Source of the DNA: Prochlorococcus marinus subsp. marinus str. CCMP1375
Lineage (GTDB): Bacteria > Cyanobacteriota > Cyanobacteriia > PCC-6307 > Cyanobiaceae
Direction: 5' to 3'
DNA length: 64,000 nt
NCBI RefSeq assembly: GCF_000007925.1
Contig: NC_005042.1
Span: forward strand, 620,001-684,000
Shown piece by piece: positions 32,463-40,843 of the stretch (within the stretch, counting starts at the first letter, position 1; each line of letters starts with the position of its first letter). Below the pieces are notes generated by a model. That model worked only from the letters and a program-made list of their open reading frames with translations. It did no database searches and was not told the DNA's origin. The position numbers and the translations under genes were made by a program.

Positions 32463-32648
32463 ATGATGGCTGCTTTTGCTCGAACAAGAACAAGATCATT
32501 GCTATCTAAGCTATGGCCATTGTCAATACAAGTTATACAGAGTCGCAAGGTTGATATGCCTCAGTTAAAAGGTTTATTAGATAGTCAATTTCAAAAAAAG
32601 CAACAATTTCTTAAAGCCATCAAGAATGGCGGGATATGGTTCTCTTGA
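32463..32648 (+). CDS. Possible small basic protein (61 aa)
   Basis: ATG frame MMAAFARTRTRSLLSKLWPL, then SIQVIQSRKVDMPQLKGLLD and a Lys-rich amphipathic end. Strongly basic, no membrane helix. It follows the SDR gene by about 120 bases. The family is not recognised, but the composition is protein-like. Confidence 0.42.
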   Translation: MMAAFARTRTRSLLSKLWPLSIQVIQSRKVDMPQLKGLLDSQFQKKQQFLKAIKNGGIWFS

Positions 32649-32684
32649 TAAACCTTTCCAGCTCTTATCTTTTGTGAAATGAAG

Positions 32685-33218
32685 TTAAGCTAGAGGTTGA
32701 TCACTGTCTGCCCACATTGGGTCTTGTCTATTAAAGGTTTTTTTAGAAGGAGGCCTATATCGATGAAGGCTCTCAATTTGTTTAACCCATTCTCCTGTAA
32801 ACCCTTTCAATCCTTTAATCATTGCTGGATGAGAAAAGTTCATTTTTCTTCGTATTATCAATAGGCCGACTACTTTTTCAAATAAATCTTTTTCTTTATA
32901 AAGGTTTAGCCAGAAATCATAAATCTCTTCAAGAATATTAAGAGGAAGGTCATATGAAATTCCTTGAGATGGTGTTTCTAAAAAATAACCATCAGAGATA
33001 CAATCATTTATTAGGTTCGCAAGATTTATTTCAATAGCATTTAATATTTCTTTTGCTGCAGACTCTCCAATTAGCTCTTTGCGATAGCACTCTAAAAAAC
33101 ATTTATCTTCTTTTAGTGGATCTTCATTTTTAGTTAGGCCAATCCTCCAAAATCCCTCACCTTGCTTTTCCCCATTTACTAAATACAAAAATTGACATTC
33201 AGTCATTTTATTTGCCAA
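32685..33218 (-). CDS. Soluble protein with a possible GIY-YIG-like N-terminus (177 aa)
   Basis: The first ~35 residues (CQFLYLVNGEKQGEGFWRIG, then LTKN) resemble the opening strands of T5orf172/MUG113 GIY-YIG proteins (YLxxN...KIGxTxN). The remainder is helical with a Trp/Arg-rich end (GFTGEWVKQIESLHRYRPP). The downstream Arg and Glu of the nuclease fold are not clear, so the family link is tentative. Met1 or Met5 may be the start. Confidence 0.55.
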   Translation of the reverse strand: MANKMTECQFLYLVNGEKQGEGFWRIGLTKNEDPLKEDKCFLECYRKELIGESAAKEILNAIEINLANLINDCISDGYFLETPSQGISYDLPLNILEEIYDFWLNLYKEKDLFEKVVGLLIIRRKMNFSHPAMIKGLKGFTGEWVKQIESLHRYRPPSKKTFNRQDPMWADSDQPLA

Positions 33219-33295
33219 ATGATATAGGCATTAACTGAGTAGAAGTTTTCTTTCAGTTTTTTGACAATGCTTTTTGAGCATCTAATTATAATAGT

Positions 33296-33439
33296 ATGGA
33301 AAATTTTCTTAATGTTATTAAGCACCCTATGGAGGGTTGTGCATATCTGATATATGCAGGGCTATTCTTTCGCTGGAGATTTCCCAAGAGATGGAATCAA
33401 TTACTGAAAAGGCTTGCTTCTAATAAACTTTCTAGCTGA
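33296..33439 (+). CDS. Possible small protein (47 aa)
   Basis: ATG frame MENFLNVIKHPMEGCAYLIY, then a hydrophobic/basic part (AGLFFRWRFPKRWNQLLKRL) and stop. Probably membrane-associated through a short amphipathic helix. Divergent from the 177-residue gene. Unrecognised. Confidence 0.42.
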   Translation: MENFLNVIKHPMEGCAYLIYAGLFFRWRFPKRWNQLLKRLASNKLSS

Positions 33440-33490
33440 AATAACTATAAAAACAGTTTTATAATAAATGGAAGTAGATATTATCTACAT

Positions 33491-33664
33491 TCATTTTATG
33501 GAAAGCGGGCAAGATGGATAGGAATTAGCAGCAAGGCAGGTGTTTATAGAGGATTGCAAATCAGCTTGAGCCCAGCGTCCATCAGAGGAATATTGTGACT
33601 TGATTTTTGCAAACAATTGTGTCTGAGTTTTTTTTGATATTGGGCTTTTTTGAAAGTCTTTCAC
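33491..33664 (-). CDS. Doubtful small ORF (57 aa)
   Basis: GTG frame opening MKDFQKSPISKKTQTQLF, then KSQYSSDGRWAQADLQSS and a Cys/Pro-containing end. The middle looks protein-like, but there is no ribosome-binding site and the frame may be a remnant. Confidence 0.28.
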   Translation of the reverse strand: MKDFQKSPISKKTQTQLFAKIKSQYSSDGRWAQADLQSSINTCLAANSYPSCPLSIK

Positions 33665-33691
33665 AGAGATTTTTAAGATTCATTATAAAGG

Positions 33692-33880
33692 TTATTCAGA
33701 TTTCTTTTTAATTACTTGAGTAAAAATACTAGTACGTAAAAAGGCAACAGAATTTTCTGCCAAATGTTCGATTAAAAAAAAATGATATTTTAAGCCAATA
33801 GTCTCCTTTGCTTTGACCATCTTAATTTTCAAGAGAATATTATATGTTTCGATTGATTTAAATCTATCTAAAACAGGCAT
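33692..33880 (-). CDS. Possible small protein (62 aa)
   Basis: ATG frame MPVLDRFKSIETYNILLKIK followed by a hydrophobic middle and a basic end (FTQVIKKKSE). The start overlaps the end of the upstream 80-residue gene by 17 bases in another frame, suggesting coupling. Family unknown. Confidence 0.4.
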   Translation of the reverse strand: MPVLDRFKSIETYNILLKIKMVKAKETIGLKYHFFLIEHLAENSVAFLRTSIFTQVIKKKSE

Positions 33881-34106
33881 CTCCTATAATTCTTATTTTA
33901 CCTAATATTCCTTTATAGCTTCCTTTATTTAAAAAGTATTTAGGTGGAACAGCCAAGGCTGCTCGAATAGGAGTACTCTGGCCATTATTAGATTGGATTA
34001 CGATTTTTTTAGCACATACCCAGCCCTCATTTCTTATTATACCAGGCCATGAAATCCATAAACCTCCTACAAAACCTATCAATATTGGCAATAATCTCTT
34101 AATCAT
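33864..34106 (-). CDS. Small exported or membrane protein (80 aa)
   Basis: The N-terminus MIKRLLPILIGFVGGLWISW is a signal peptide or membrane helix. The rest is basic and contains two Cys (WVCAKK, DACFR) that could pair. Family not recognised. First of a possible two-gene minus-strand unit with the 62-residue ORF. Confidence 0.6.
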   Translation of the reverse strand: MIKRLLPILIGFVGGLWISWPGIIRNEGWVCAKKIVIQSNNGQSTPIRAALAVPPKYFLNKGSYKGILGKIRIIGDACFR

Positions 34107-34218
34107 AATTTTATTAATATCTTTGGTTATATAGGTTAAATAAACTTTTTTTAATTATTTCACATATTAATTTGAGAATAAAGATAAGCCTGGATTATGT
34201 TAACTTTAAATGTGTTTC

Positions 34219-34725
34219 TTAGAAGTTTTTCTGATCTAATTCTGAGTCCTTTGAAACATCCTCTTGCTGAGCAAATGGTTCATCAATGGCCTGGACCTCT
34301 GGGTTATTTTTTTGTGGTTCAGGAGTGACGTCTTCTTGTTGAGCTGATGGTTCATCAATAGCCTGGACCTCTGGGTTATTTTTTTGTGGTTCAGGAGTGA
34401 CGTCTTCTTGTTGAGCTGATGGTTCATCAATAGCCTGGACCTCTGGGATATTTACTTGTGGTTCAGGAGAGATGTCTTCTTGTTGAGCTGATGGTTCATC
34501 AATAGCCTGGACTTCTGGAGTATCTATAGAATTATTCTCTTCAGATGGAATAAGTTCTTGAATTAAAACGAACAAATCTTTCAAGTTTTCAAATAAAGCT
34601 TTCAAATTCTCAAGAATTCTTTTTAGAACATTTTTTATTGCTTGAGCCTTCTCTCCTTTATTGATATATAGGATTATCCCCGCCATTAATGGGAATAGAA
34701 GTAAAAAGAGAATAAAAACAATCAT
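34219..34725 (-). CDS. Membrane-anchored protein with four acidic 24-residue repeats
   Basis: A 168-residue protein. An N-terminal membrane helix (MIVFILFLLLFPLMAGIILY) is followed by an amphipathic basic helix (30-60). A Pro/Glu/Gln-rich tail is then built of units PEVQAIDEPSAQQEDVTPEP from residue 70, 24 residues apart, the last diverged. The tail is probably unstructured and acidic. Function unknown; the design (membrane anchor plus repeat tail) resembles the proteins at 1880 and 3197. Confidence 0.65.
   Translation of the reverse strand: MIVFILFLLLFPLMAGIILYINKGEKAQAIKNVLKRILENLKALFENLKDLFVLIQELIPSEENNSIDTPEVQAIDEPSAQQEDISPEPQVNIPEVQAIDEPSAQQEDVTPEPQKNNPEVQAIDEPSAQQEDVTPEPQKNNPEVQAIDEPFAQQEDVSKDSELDQKNF
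34255..34518 (-). repeat. Tandem 72-bp coding repeat, about 3.7 copies
   Basis: Direct repeats with a period of 72 bp in the tail of the acidic protein. Two central copies appear identical at nucleotide level; the outer copies differ by a few bases. The recent expansion keeps the frame. Confidence 0.93.
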
Positions 34726-35046
34726 TTATGATATTTAAATTTCCCTAAAGATCACGTGCAATTTCTTTTTTATCAAGGGGTAGGCAACAACCTTTAAAGT
34801 TGTTATTTTTTACGTTTTGAAGGTGTAACAGAGTAATGAAAAACCTTTAAACGAAATAGCCTATGATTTTTTAAGCTCTGCTATTAGCACATCCAGATAA
34901 AACCAAACTGTTTCTGAAGATAGGGTTTAGTTGAAATTACCTATAAATATTTAGGAGGATAGGCGGTTTGAATATCTTTACTAAAGATAAAGTCATCAGT
35001 AGACCAGTTTTCTTATGCCAAAACTGATATTCGCAAGGAAGGGAAT
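34726..35046. other. Intergenic region with a weak plus-strand hairpin
   Basis: AACAAC/GTTGTT (34786-34804) is followed by ATTTTTT, which could terminate a plus-strand transcript, but no gene precedes it. The 3' end of the region holds the strong ribosome-binding site AAGGAAGGG for the 84-residue gene. Confidence 0.35.
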
Positions 35047-35301
35047 ATGCCAGAATTTGTTGAAATAAAAAATCTTATTAGCTTTTTTACCACAAACAAT
35101 GCTATCTCTACTTTAAATAAAAAAAAAATGACTAATCAAGAACCACCAAATAATGAACCTAAGTGGGACTACACTTCTTCCAGACAAAACTTCTTTACTG
35201 GAGCCGCTGTCGTAGGTGGTAATCTCCTAGTGCTATTGATTTACTTGCTCTACAGGACAGTGCCAGCTGTACATCAATTTATTTCAGGTAAACCTATGTA
35301 G
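35047..35301 (+). CDS. Small membrane protein with VPAVHQF motif (84 aa)
   Basis: A soluble Asn/Lys-rich N-terminus and WDYTSSRQNFFTG precede one membrane helix (GGNLLVLLIYLLYR) and the motif TVPAVHQF at the C-terminus. The same motif follows the helix in the protein at 22190. The ATG at 35047 has a strong ribosome-binding site (AAGGAAGGG, 3-11 bases upstream), unusual here. A second in-frame ATG at 35128 (MTNQEPP) would give 57 residues. Function unknown. Confidence 0.65.
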   Translation: MPEFVEIKNLISFFTTNNAISTLNKKKMTNQEPPNNEPKWDYTSSRQNFFTGAAVVGGNLLVLLIYLLYRTVPAVHQFISGKPM

Positions 35302-35339
35302 CTTAGCTTTGGTTTGATTAATATGGCTTAAAAAGAAAA

Positions 35340-35537
35340 ATGACTTCATTAAGAGAGAGGCTAAATGCTCACTTTTCCATAGGTCTTCAATTTATTAGCA
35401 CTATTTCTTTGCTAATCCTTGCGATAACGGCTGTTTGTGGATCTCGTTCATTGAAGCGCATTGCTGATAGCCATGAAATTTACCCAACTGAAAATGTTCA
35501 TGAAAATCAGATAATTAAAAGAAACCATAAGCATTAG
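35340..35537 (+). CDS. Small membrane protein (65 aa)
   Basis: The basic N-terminus MTSLRERLNAHFSIGLQFIS leads to one helix (TISLLILAITAVCG) and a polar His/Asn-rich tail. It starts 38 bases after the 84-residue gene on the same strand, so the two may be co-transcribed. Family unknown. Confidence 0.55.
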   Translation: MTSLRERLNAHFSIGLQFISTISLLILAITAVCGSRSLKRIADSHEIYPTENVHENQIIKRNHKH

Positions 35538-35663
35538 ATATTAATTCTTTCATGAAACATTTATAATCAATAATATTTTCACTTTAAAGATTTTTGACGT
35601 CATGAAAATTATATTTATAAGTTAAAAGGAATATATAATATATTAAAGTTCAACGATTTTTAA

Positions 35664-36167
35664 TTAAGTTCTCATCTTATTTAAAATTAGAAAACCCAAA
35701 ATTAACATTACAAGAATTGGTAGTAAATAAAGTGCTGCAAATAATCCCATAATTAAAAAAGAGATTGAAATGAATAGCATAGATATAACAACGAAACTCT
35801 GCCACCAATTTTGGAATCTCCTTTGCCATGTTCTCCCAGTTAATTTATCTAATTCAATTTGTAATTTTTTGCGTTCATGATTTAGAGCAATAAGTTGAGA
35901 TTGGTGCCATTGGGCAGAAGTATTAGCCGAAGATTCAATGATTCTTTTCTGAAAACCCATAAAGAGATTTTTCTGGTTAGAAAATAATGAGCGAAGCCTT
36001 ACTATTTGAGCCTCGAAAATTGCCCGACTGGTAAGTTGAATCTGTGAATCAATTTCTTTTATTTCTTGAATTAGTGATTGAACAGGGTTGTGCGTATAGC
36101 TCCTGTTAACTTGGGTAATAGAAAAAATCTTTTTTCTTTTCTTAAATAGCCTGTAAATTAATCGCAA
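35664..36167 (-). CDS. Coiled-coil membrane protein (167 aa)
   Basis: Basic start, a long helical coiled-coil stretch (about 28-112; LIQEIKEIDSQIQLTSRAIF, ALNHERKKLQIELDKLTGR), then two C-terminal membrane helices (about 120-165). The TTG start is the only candidate near the open end; GTG/ATG are absent there. No family recognised. Confidence 0.6.
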   Translation of the reverse strand: MRLIYRLFKKRKKIFSITQVNRSYTHNPVQSLIQEIKEIDSQIQLTSRAIFEAQIVRLRSLFSNQKNLFMGFQKRIIESSANTSAQWHQSQLIALNHERKKLQIELDKLTGRTWQRRFQNWWQSFVVISMLFISISFLIMGLFAALYLLPILVMLILGFLILNKMRT

Positions 36168-36299
36168 TTAATTAAACCCTTATATAGAAATGAAAAGCTT
36201 ATTGAGAAGTTTAGCTTGGGAAGGGCTCAAGTGCTATCTTCTCTAATTAGGTTTAGTTGTATAAGTACAAAACTAATATTTTGAATTTTATAATTTCGA

Positions 36300-37079
36300 T
36301 TAAAATATGTGAGAGATGGATTTAACTATTAAGGAAATTCCTATTGTAATGGAGATAAATTCAAATAAGGTCTTAACAAGTTTATCTCCTTTGATTATAC
36401 CTATATGTGCACCTAAGTAACCACCTGTCAAAGAACCAATTATAAGTGAGGGCAACCAAAACCATTGTATTTCATTCTTCAAGCCCAGTACTATAGCTCC
36501 TGTTCCATTCCAAGCAATGCCCACAAGAATTAATGTATAGGCCACAGCCCTGGTATAAGAAAGACCAAACCATTTAACTAACCACAATGTTACAAATAAT
36601 CCTGTTCCTGATGTTAGCGAACCATTTAGAACTCCAATTAAGAACAAGATAAAACATCCGATAATTAATCTTTGATTGCTTAAGGATTTATTGCTATATG
36701 ACAGCTTGTCCTGATAGCTTTTTGATGAGTAAATACCTAGACACAATGTCATAATACCTAAGCTAAATGTAGCAATTTCACTAGGAATTGCAAAAATAGT
36801 ATTAGCCCCTAAGAGAACTCCAGGTAGACCAAATCCCAATACAAATAAGGTGATTTTAGTTTCCAGAGTCTTTTCTTTATAATGGCGAATACTTGCACCT
36901 AAGCCAAGCGCAACACTTGCAACTTTATGGGTTGCTAATGCTTTCGAAAATGGAAGGCCTAAAAATATTAATGCAGGCAGCTGAATTAAACCAGCTCCTC
37001 CCCCAGATAATGCAGATAAAAAATTAGAAGTTATAGATACTATAATCAATAACAATTGTATAAAGAGTTCTGAGAGCAT
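36300..37079 (-). CDS. TauE/SafE family membrane permease
   Basis: A 259-residue polytopic membrane protein with about eight helices. The N-terminal half has LSALSGGGAGLIQLPALIFL and AATHKVASVALG-like motifs (SKALATHKVASVALGLGASI). The second half repeats the fold with LNGSLTSGTGLFVTLWLVKW. These Gly-rich half-site motifs are typical of TauE/SafE exporters of sulfite, sulfoacetate or related organic anions. Substrate unknown; no operon partner. Confidence 0.85.
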   Translation of the reverse strand: MLSELFIQLLLIIVSITSNFLSALSGGGAGLIQLPALIFLGLPFSKALATHKVASVALGLGASIRHYKEKTLETKITLFVLGFGLPGVLLGANTIFAIPSEIATFSLGIMTLCLGIYSSKSYQDKLSYSNKSLSNQRLIIGCFILFLIGVLNGSLTSGTGLFVTLWLVKWFGLSYTRAVAYTLILVGIAWNGTGAIVLGLKNEIQWFWLPSLIIGSLTGGYLGAHIGIIKGDKLVKTLFEFISITIGISLIVKSISHIF

Positions 37080-37312
37080 TTTTATGACTTATTGCTTTGA
37101 TATTAGCAAATTGAAAGCAGTAATTAAATCAAAAATAAACCTTGCTTTGACTATAGAACTAGAGAATAAAAGTGATTTATCATTTATAAAGAAGTACATC
37201 TCTTGGCTGAACAATATGTCAGGGAATTGAGATTTGTTAGTTTAAAAATTCTTTAGCATCTTCCAAAGTATTAGTTTTTGTGGAATAATTAATGATAGTT
37301 ATTGATCTATAG

Positions 37313-37864
37313 ATGACTTTTCTTAGATTAATTAAGGAAAAGCTTAAGAATATAGGTAGACATATTATAGGAAAACTATCATTAAATAAGAATTATTTGT
37401 CAGTCACATTACTTGAAAGTTCTCAAATAAGATGTCGTTGGTATATCAATAATAGAGATAGTAAAATGATCTCCAATAATAACACCTTTCTCTTATGTAT
37501 CAGAATGTATGACATAACTAATATAAAAAATAAGGAAATAGGAACTTGTATTATGAAGGAGGTAGAGGCTAATAAACTTTCTAAAGAATGTGTTTTGACT
37601 CCTCCTGTTTCTACAGGTACGCTTCGTATAGAGATTGGATACAGAGAACCATTTGGTGAATGGTTCTTGTTATCATCTTCTTTATTATGTTTAGCAGAAA
37701 GAACTAATGAAGCTTTTTTACCAAATGATTTATGGTTTTACCTTTCTTCGAATCCTGAAAAAGAATCTGAAAGTATACATGAAAGGATATATCAGCTTTC
37801 AAATAATCTAATTAACGGCGGTTCTGATGTAGCCCATGAAAAATCAAAGCATATAAAAGGCTAA
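37313..37864 (+). CDS. DUF4912-like protein
   Basis: A 183-residue soluble protein. The middle follows the DUF4912 pattern: IRCRWYINNRDSK, LCIRMYDITNIKNKE, then TGTLRIEIGYREPFGEWFLL and SSSLLCLAER. The family has a beta-rich domain and unknown function. A basic N-terminal helix (FLRLIKEKLKNIGRHIIGKL) may touch nucleic acid or membrane. Convergent with a DUF2862 gene 9 bases away. Confidence 0.65.
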   Translation: MTFLRLIKEKLKNIGRHIIGKLSLNKNYLSVTLLESSQIRCRWYINNRDSKMISNNNTFLLCIRMYDITNIKNKEIGTCIMKEVEANKLSKECVLTPPVSTGTLRIEIGYREPFGEWFLLSSSLLCLAERTNEAFLPNDLWFYLSSNPEKESESIHERIYQLSNNLINGGSDVAHEKSKHIKG

Positions 37865-37873
37865 AATAATTAA

Positions 37874-38251
37874 TTATTGAACATCTTTTATTGAATATAG
37901 AAGCCAATTTATAAAGTTTGTAGGATTTACAAGATAAGATATTTCCTTGTTGACTTTTATACCCCTTTCTCTACTAATTAATGATATTTTTGATGATTTT
38001 TGATTACTTCTTGTCTTTATACTTTCTTTAATTTCATCTTGAAAAAACCAAACAGTTTTACCATTACTTAATTCTAAAATTAAACCTATTTGAGTACCAT
38101 CTGTTATCCTATAGCCAACAATTTTTCCATTAGGCCTATCATTCAATAGCTCAATTAACTCTGGTGAAACTCTGTCTTTAATCTTACTAGGATCAATACT
38201 GACAATAGATCCAACTTCTGAAAGAGAGTATTGTTTATTTATGTCGTCCAA
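37874..38251 (-). CDS. DUF2862 family protein
   Basis: A 125-residue cyanobacterial protein. Family features are VGSIVSIDPSKIKDRVSPEL, GKIVGYRITDGTQIGLILEL and GKTVWFFQDEI. A C-terminal helix is amphipathic (NPTNFINWLLYSIKD). The TTG start at 38251 is the first in frame; no closer ATG. Function not established, possibly linked to the photosynthetic membrane in the family. Confidence 0.72.
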   Translation of the reverse strand: MDDINKQYSLSEVGSIVSIDPSKIKDRVSPELIELLNDRPNGKIVGYRITDGTQIGLILELSNGKTVWFFQDEIKESIKTRSNQKSSKISLISRERGIKVNKEISYLVNPTNFINWLLYSIKDVQ

Positions 38252-38374
38252 GATTTAAAAAGTTTTAAGGAATTTACTTTAATAACTTTTGATAGTCAAG
38301 CTGCTCAACCTTCCTTGATTTTGCAAAAAGCCATATTTTGGTTGAATTATCAGTTCAGGGATGATTATATTGCT

Positions 38375-38575
38375 TCATTTATTTTGGATTCTCTTAGGCT
38401 TATTCTTCTTTGGAGCCTCAGCTGACTGAGGAAATGTGCTTTTGATTTTCCATCCAATAAATTTGACTCCAGCTATCGTTAGGCGCAGTAAAAGAAAAAC
38501 AAAAGCAACAAGTCCTGCAGCTATAACAAACGACAGTATTTGATTAGCAGGATTGATTTCACTAAGATTGCTCAT
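38375..38575 (-). CDS. Small membrane protein (66 aa)
   Basis: The short N-terminus MSNLSEINPANQIL is followed by a long hydrophobic helix (SFVIAAGLVAFVFLLLRLTI) and a Lys/Pro-rich cytoplasmic tail (SAEAPKKNKPKR). A common type of conserved cyanobacterial small protein. Function unknown. Confidence 0.65.
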   Translation of the reverse strand: MSNLSEINPANQILSFVIAAGLVAFVFLLLRLTIAGVKFIGWKIKSTFPQSAEAPKKNKPKRIQNK

Positions 38576-38862
38576 AAGATCTATTTTAATCTTGAGTTAA
38601 TACTCACTTATTTTACAATTATATTTGTGTTATATAAGTAATTCTTGTAATCTAGTGTTAACGATAAAATTATTATCTTGCTTCTACCACCTATAAACGT
38701 TTGGTTAGGCTTGTTGCTAATTTCAATTGGTTTAATAGTGAGAATCGAATTTAAAATTAACGTGACAGAAGACTAGCTATTAGAGATTTATTGAATATCA
38801 GATATCTTTCAATTAAGCATTTCTTCACTAATCTATAGCTGCGGAATTCATTTATACCGCAT

Positions 38863-39183
38863 TTAAAACCCTTTACTTTCCATTTCACTGTTGTGGAGCT
38901 TTTGCATTTCAACCATTTCTGCGCAGGTGAGAGCAGGTCTATATAGGAACTCGCATCCAAAAGCTGAACGCCAAAACATAAAATGTTTAAAGAGTGCTTT
39001 ATTATCAGCAGCTTTGCAGATTATGCATAGTTCACCAGATTCAGGCATATGAAGCCTTGCCACTAATTCAAAACCCTCAAATTTATCCATTAATGCCCCA
39101 TCTTCCATATATTTAATAAATGCTGTATAACCTTCATCTTGTGTCTCTGAAGGAACAACGCATGTCACAACAAAAAATTGCAT
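38863..39183 (-). CDS. DUF3303-like protein
   Basis: A 106-residue soluble alpha/beta protein: MQFFVVTCVVPSETQDEGYT, AFIKYMEDGALMDKFEGFEL, and GELCIICKAADNKALFKHFM, resembling a dimeric alpha-beta barrel such as DUF3303. Clear ATG start. The overlapping frame at 38757-38960 is a shadow. Function unknown. Confidence 0.72.
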   Translation of the reverse strand: MQFFVVTCVVPSETQDEGYTAFIKYMEDGALMDKFEGFELVARLHMPESGELCIICKAADNKALFKHFMFWRSAFGCEFLYRPALTCAEMVEMQKLHNSEMESKGF

Positions 39184-39845
39184 GATAAATAGAATGGATT
39201 CACATAATTAGTTTTTAGGCCATTTGGTTGCCTATGGACGAATTGATTAATAAATCAAGATATTAGCAATTATATTTTAGAATTTTCTAGATATATTATT
39301 CAATGTCAATATCTTAAAGTCAAGCCATTTAATTCTTATGCTTTAACTGTATTTAAGCATAGTTGATGTAATCAATCATTATTTAGAATATATTATAGAT
39401 TTATGAAGAAGTTATTGCCTTTGTTTAATTATTTTATTTGCTTTAACCCTTCTTATAAAAGCATTTTTAATTTATTAATACATATTATAAGTTAGGGAAA
39501 TGAATCCATTATTCGTATACTACCTTTCAGTATCATTAGCTTAATTTTCATACCGCGATGTTATTATTTCAATGTTTTTATTCTGGGCCAACCTAACCTT
39601 CTAATTAAGCATTTTAAATGCATTCCGATTGTTAGAACGAATTATTTCCAAGCGAGTTACTTCTTGTGAAATAATGATGATTTGCTGACACAAATAAGTT
39701 GTTTAATTGTCAGTCTTCTAATTAATATTTTCTCCAGACCACTGTCATACAAAGAGAATTACTGAGTTATTCCGATTAAAAGCAAGTAAAGAAAATTAAA
39801 TAATAAAGATATTTGTTATGATCTAATTATTACTAAATTTTTCTT
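39184..39845. other. Long AT-rich intergenic region
   Basis: About 660 bases with no convincing gene. A 30-residue frame (MKKLLPLFNYFICFNPSYKS...) at 39403-39495 is open, but it is too hydrophobic and short to trust. A near-perfect hairpin (ATTATTTC-CAAG / CTTG-T-GAAATAAT, one bulge) lies at 39641-39675. Nothing else seen. Confidence 0.4.
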
Positions 39846-40052
39846 ATGAAATTCGTTGATTTTATAAAGTCTAACGCATTTTTGTTGCTAGGAACATTAA
39901 GCACAGCAAGTCTTCTATCAATATCTTTTTCGCTTAGGAGCTTATTGCCTGTAGCAGAGTGGGCTGAACTGCAAAAAGATTGTATAGAAAGAACGATTGC
40001 CTTCGAAGGGCTTCCTGATAGGGTCTGGAGTTGCAATGGAGGAGGCGATTGA
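39846..40052 (+). CDS. Small exported protein ending in CNGGGD (68 aa)
   Basis: Signal-like helix (FLLLGTLSTASLLSISFSL), then a short mature part with two Cys: ELQKDCIERTIAF and DRVWSCNGGGD. The W-x-C-x-GG end resembles the end of the exported protein at 46828 (RWSCIYNGG). The two Cys may form a disulfide. Convergent with the 49-residue membrane gene, sharing a terminator. Function unknown. Confidence 0.65.
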   Translation: MKFVDFIKSNAFLLLGTLSTASLLSISFSLRSLLPVAEWAELQKDCIERTIAFEGLPDRVWSCNGGGD

Positions 40053-40210
40053 AGTTGCTCTCAATTTTCTGATGAGATAATTCTTTTGAGAAGTGCGATT
40101 CTTTTCTTTTCTATTCTTCAGATAAGATAATTGGAAATCTTTAAGTTGAATAATTGAGCTCTAGCAAGCATTTATAGCACCTAAGATTAGCAAATTAAAA
40201 AGTTGGACAT

Positions 40211-40245
40211 AAAAAAAGGGTTGATTTTTAATCAACCCTTTTTTT
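40211..40245. terminator. Bidirectional intrinsic terminator
   Basis: Stem GGGTTGAT/ATCAACCC, loop of 5, flanked by seven A on one side and seven T on the other. It lies between convergent genes and can end both. Confidence 0.85.
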
Positions 40246-40268
40246 GTAAGATAAATCCACTTGGGGAT

Positions 40269-40418
40269 TTAGTCTTTTTTAGCAGGGATGTTTTGTTGGT
40301 CGTAATCAGGCCCTACAAGTACTGCCATTACAGCAAAAAGTGCTATTGCAGCAATTCCAAGGTAAGCAGCTGATGGGGCAGGGGTGCTTAGTAGACCGGC
40401 AAATGTAAAAGGAAACAT
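40269..40418 (-). CDS. Small single-helix membrane protein (49 aa)
   Basis: Frame MFPFTFAGLLSTPAPSAAYL, then GIAAIALFAVMAVLVGPDYD, ending QQNIPAKKD. It shares the PSAA-...-LFAV-...-VGP layout with the protein at 15119, so the two are probably paralogues. One membrane helix. Clear intrinsic terminator 23 bases beyond the stop. Reminiscent of small photosystem subunits, but not identified as one. Confidence 0.65.
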   Translation of the reverse strand: MFPFTFAGLLSTPAPSAAYLGIAAIALFAVMAVLVGPDYDQQNIPAKKD

Positions 40419-40477
40419 GGCATTTAGTAAACAGTGCTATTAATACATCAAAAGACTCTTGAGGCGTGTTTTTTTAT

Positions 40478-40657
40478 TTACATTGTTATGTTTTTACTTT
40501 TTTTACGAGCCTGAGACCAAGTAAGAAACCAGTTGGAACTTTTGTCAAGAAGCTCTTCAGGAATAGTGTCTTGAAGTTCGGAAATGGCTGCTCGCATATA
40601 AGGATCTCCTTCATCAAAGTGCTCAAAGAAGTCAATAAGATTCAAAGTGTCTTTCAT
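40478..40657 (-). CDS. Small acidic soluble protein (59 aa)
   Basis: Frame MKDTLNLIDFFEHFDEGDPY, then MRAAISELQDTIPEELLDKS and SNWFLTWSQARKK. Helical, acidic, no membrane segment, with well-spaced aromatics. ATG start, TAA at 40478-40480. The opposite-strand frame over the same bases is a shadow. The look is of a conserved picocyanobacterial protein; function unknown. Confidence 0.62.
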   Translation of the reverse strand: MKDTLNLIDFFEHFDEGDPYMRAAISELQDTIPEELLDKSSNWFLTWSQARKKSKNITM

Positions 40658-40843
40658 ATCAGATTTAGCACTCTGGTGAGTGGCATTTTTAGCGTAAGAT
40701 CTTAAATTCTCTTGTCAATAGTTGCTGTGAGTAGACGATTTATAGTCTTTGGAATAGGTAAATAATGCAATTGTTTTTAATGATTTGATGGGCGGCGTAA
40801 TGATTTTTTTAGTGGGTAAAAGATATCAATTTACTAAATTATA

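Noticed and set aside
38757-38960. 67-residue minus-strand frame
   Set aside because: Overlaps the DUF3303-like gene in another frame, no features of its own.
39833-40036. 67-residue minus-strand frame
   Set aside because: Antisense of the exported CNGGGD protein, which has a signal peptide and a terminator.
40466-40705. 79-residue plus-strand frame
   Set aside because: Antisense of the acidic 59-residue gene, whose composition is far more protein-like.
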